Source: CAZHMN01 sp964533705
GTDB lineage: Bacteria; Electryoneota; B3-LCP
Length of the DNA: 64,000 nt
Assembly: GCA_964533705.1 (NCBI GenBank)
Contig: CAZHMN010000002.1
Span: 1 to 64,000 of the forward strand
Reading direction: 5' to 3'
The stretch's first letter is position 1. Each line of letters begins with the position of its first letter. Of this stretch, positions 63,671-64,000 are shown one piece after another. The position numbers and the translations under genes were made by a program. The notes under the pieces are model-generated. The model was not told the DNA's origin. It made no database searches and worked only from the letters and a program-made list of their open reading frames with translations.

Positions 63671-64000
63671 ATGCCAGCTAAAATCATTGACGGCAAGGCG
63701 ATCTCGCAGCAAATCAAGGATGAGGTCTTCCAAAAAACTGAGCAGCTAAAGCAGCGAGGCATTACTCCCGGTCTGGGTTTCATCCTCGTGGGAGATAATC
63801 CGGCTTCGCATATTTACGTGCGCATGAAGGGCAAAGCCTGCGAAGAGGTCGGATTCTACTCGCTGACGGAAAAACTTCCTGCGGACACAACCCAGGAAAC
63901 ACTACTGAAGATGGTGCACCGATTCAACCTCGATCCAGACATCAATGGATTTCTTGTGCAACTCCCGCTACCCAAGCATCTGAACGAAGATGAAGTCATT
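63671..64000 (+). CDS. folD: Methylenetetrahydrofolate dehydrogenase/cyclohydrolase FolD, 3' end outside window
   Basis: The first 110 codons of a FolD. The bifunctional enzyme interconverts methylene-, methenyl- and formyl-tetrahydrofolate using NADP. Evidence: MPAKIIDGKAISQQIKDEV, then GLGFILVGDNPASHIYVRMKGKACEEVGF, with Tyr and Lys of the catalytic Y-x3-K motif in SHIYVRMKGKAC, and the strand GFLVQLPLPKHLNE before the window ends. AGGAG lies 5 bases before ATG 63671. The NADP-binding half is beyond base 64000. It stands about 250 bases after the RdhA-like gene, where I see no other gene. Confidence 0.95.
   Translation, partial: MPAKIIDGKAISQQIKDEVFQKTEQLKQRGITPGLGFILVGDNPASHIYVRMKGKACEEVGFYSLTEKLPADTTQETLLKMVHRFNLDPDINGFLVQLPLPKHLNEDEVI

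Noticed and set aside
1..64000. CRISPR arrays, insertion sequences, integrases, prophage genes
   Set aside because: No direct-repeat array, transposase or integrase motif was seen; the PIN pair alone does not show mobility.

Overview
The window (64 kb, about half G+C) reads as a draft bacterial scaffold; three runs of exactly 100 N mark assembly joins. At least seven large secreted proteins end in a type IX secretion (T9SS) sorting domain with the P-N-P-F-N-P signature, and there is a PorX-type response regulator/PglZ protein and a PorV-like outer-membrane protein. That places the host in the FCB superphylum. Genes mostly carry clear Shine-Dalgarno sequences, and eleven candidate promoters have E. 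coli-like -35/-10 boxes with exactly 17 bp between them, which argues against Bacteroidota. An archaeal-type GatE, GH57 glucan enzymes and a reductive-dehalogenase-like protein suggest an anaerobic, uncultured FCB lineage (Zixibacteria/KSB1/Electryonea-like is a guess).

Layout. 1-1.8 kb: tail of a flavin oxidoreductase, a 2x[4Fe-4S] ferredoxin and two uncharacterised proteins. 2-15.7 kb: an unbroken minus-strand run of ten genes (mltG, pcrA/uvrD-like helicase, nadC, hybrid histidine kinase, response regulator, two GH57 enzymes, galT, thiamine-binding-like protein, CoA-disulfide-reductase-like flavoprotein), none more than 45 bp apart. 16-23 kb, plus strand: secreted subtilase, DUF2520 protein, porX, tsaE, tsaB, cdaA (cut by a gap). 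23.2-27.2 kb, minus strand: tRNA with CAT anticodon; a secreted beta-propeller under a full cobalamin riboswitch with promoter and terminator; a CDP-alcohol phosphatidyltransferase; a small membrane protein; a PIN-domain/small-protein pair. 27.5-36 kb: gatE, DUF1858, menA-like, tldE/tldD, B12-binding radical SAM, and hsp20 behind a sigma-54 promoter. 36-46 kb: two divergent gingipain-like (C25) giants. 46-57 kb: a five-gene operon of T9SS cargo, subtilase, TonB-dependent receptor, second cargo and PorV-like protein. 57-64 kb: Tat-exported DUF362 protein, TPR protein, hflK/hflC, RdhA-like Fe-S protein and the start of folD.

How the parts fit. The main theme is protein export to the cell surface: PorX would regulate, a PorV-like protein would shuttle, and proteases, a beta-propeller and adhesin-like proteins would be cargo. 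A second theme is corrinoid use: a B12 riboswitch drives a surface beta-propeller resembling the Bacteroides cobalamin-binding protein BtuG, and both a B12-binding radical SAM enzyme and a probable corrinoid-dependent RdhA-like protein are present, with no B12 synthesis gene in the window. The best candidate for a little-described system is this riboswitch-controlled, T9SS-displayed beta-propeller, a possible corrinoid scavenger outside Bacteroidota. The housekeeping genes (cell wall, NAD, tRNA t6A, c-di-AMP, folate) are ordinary.
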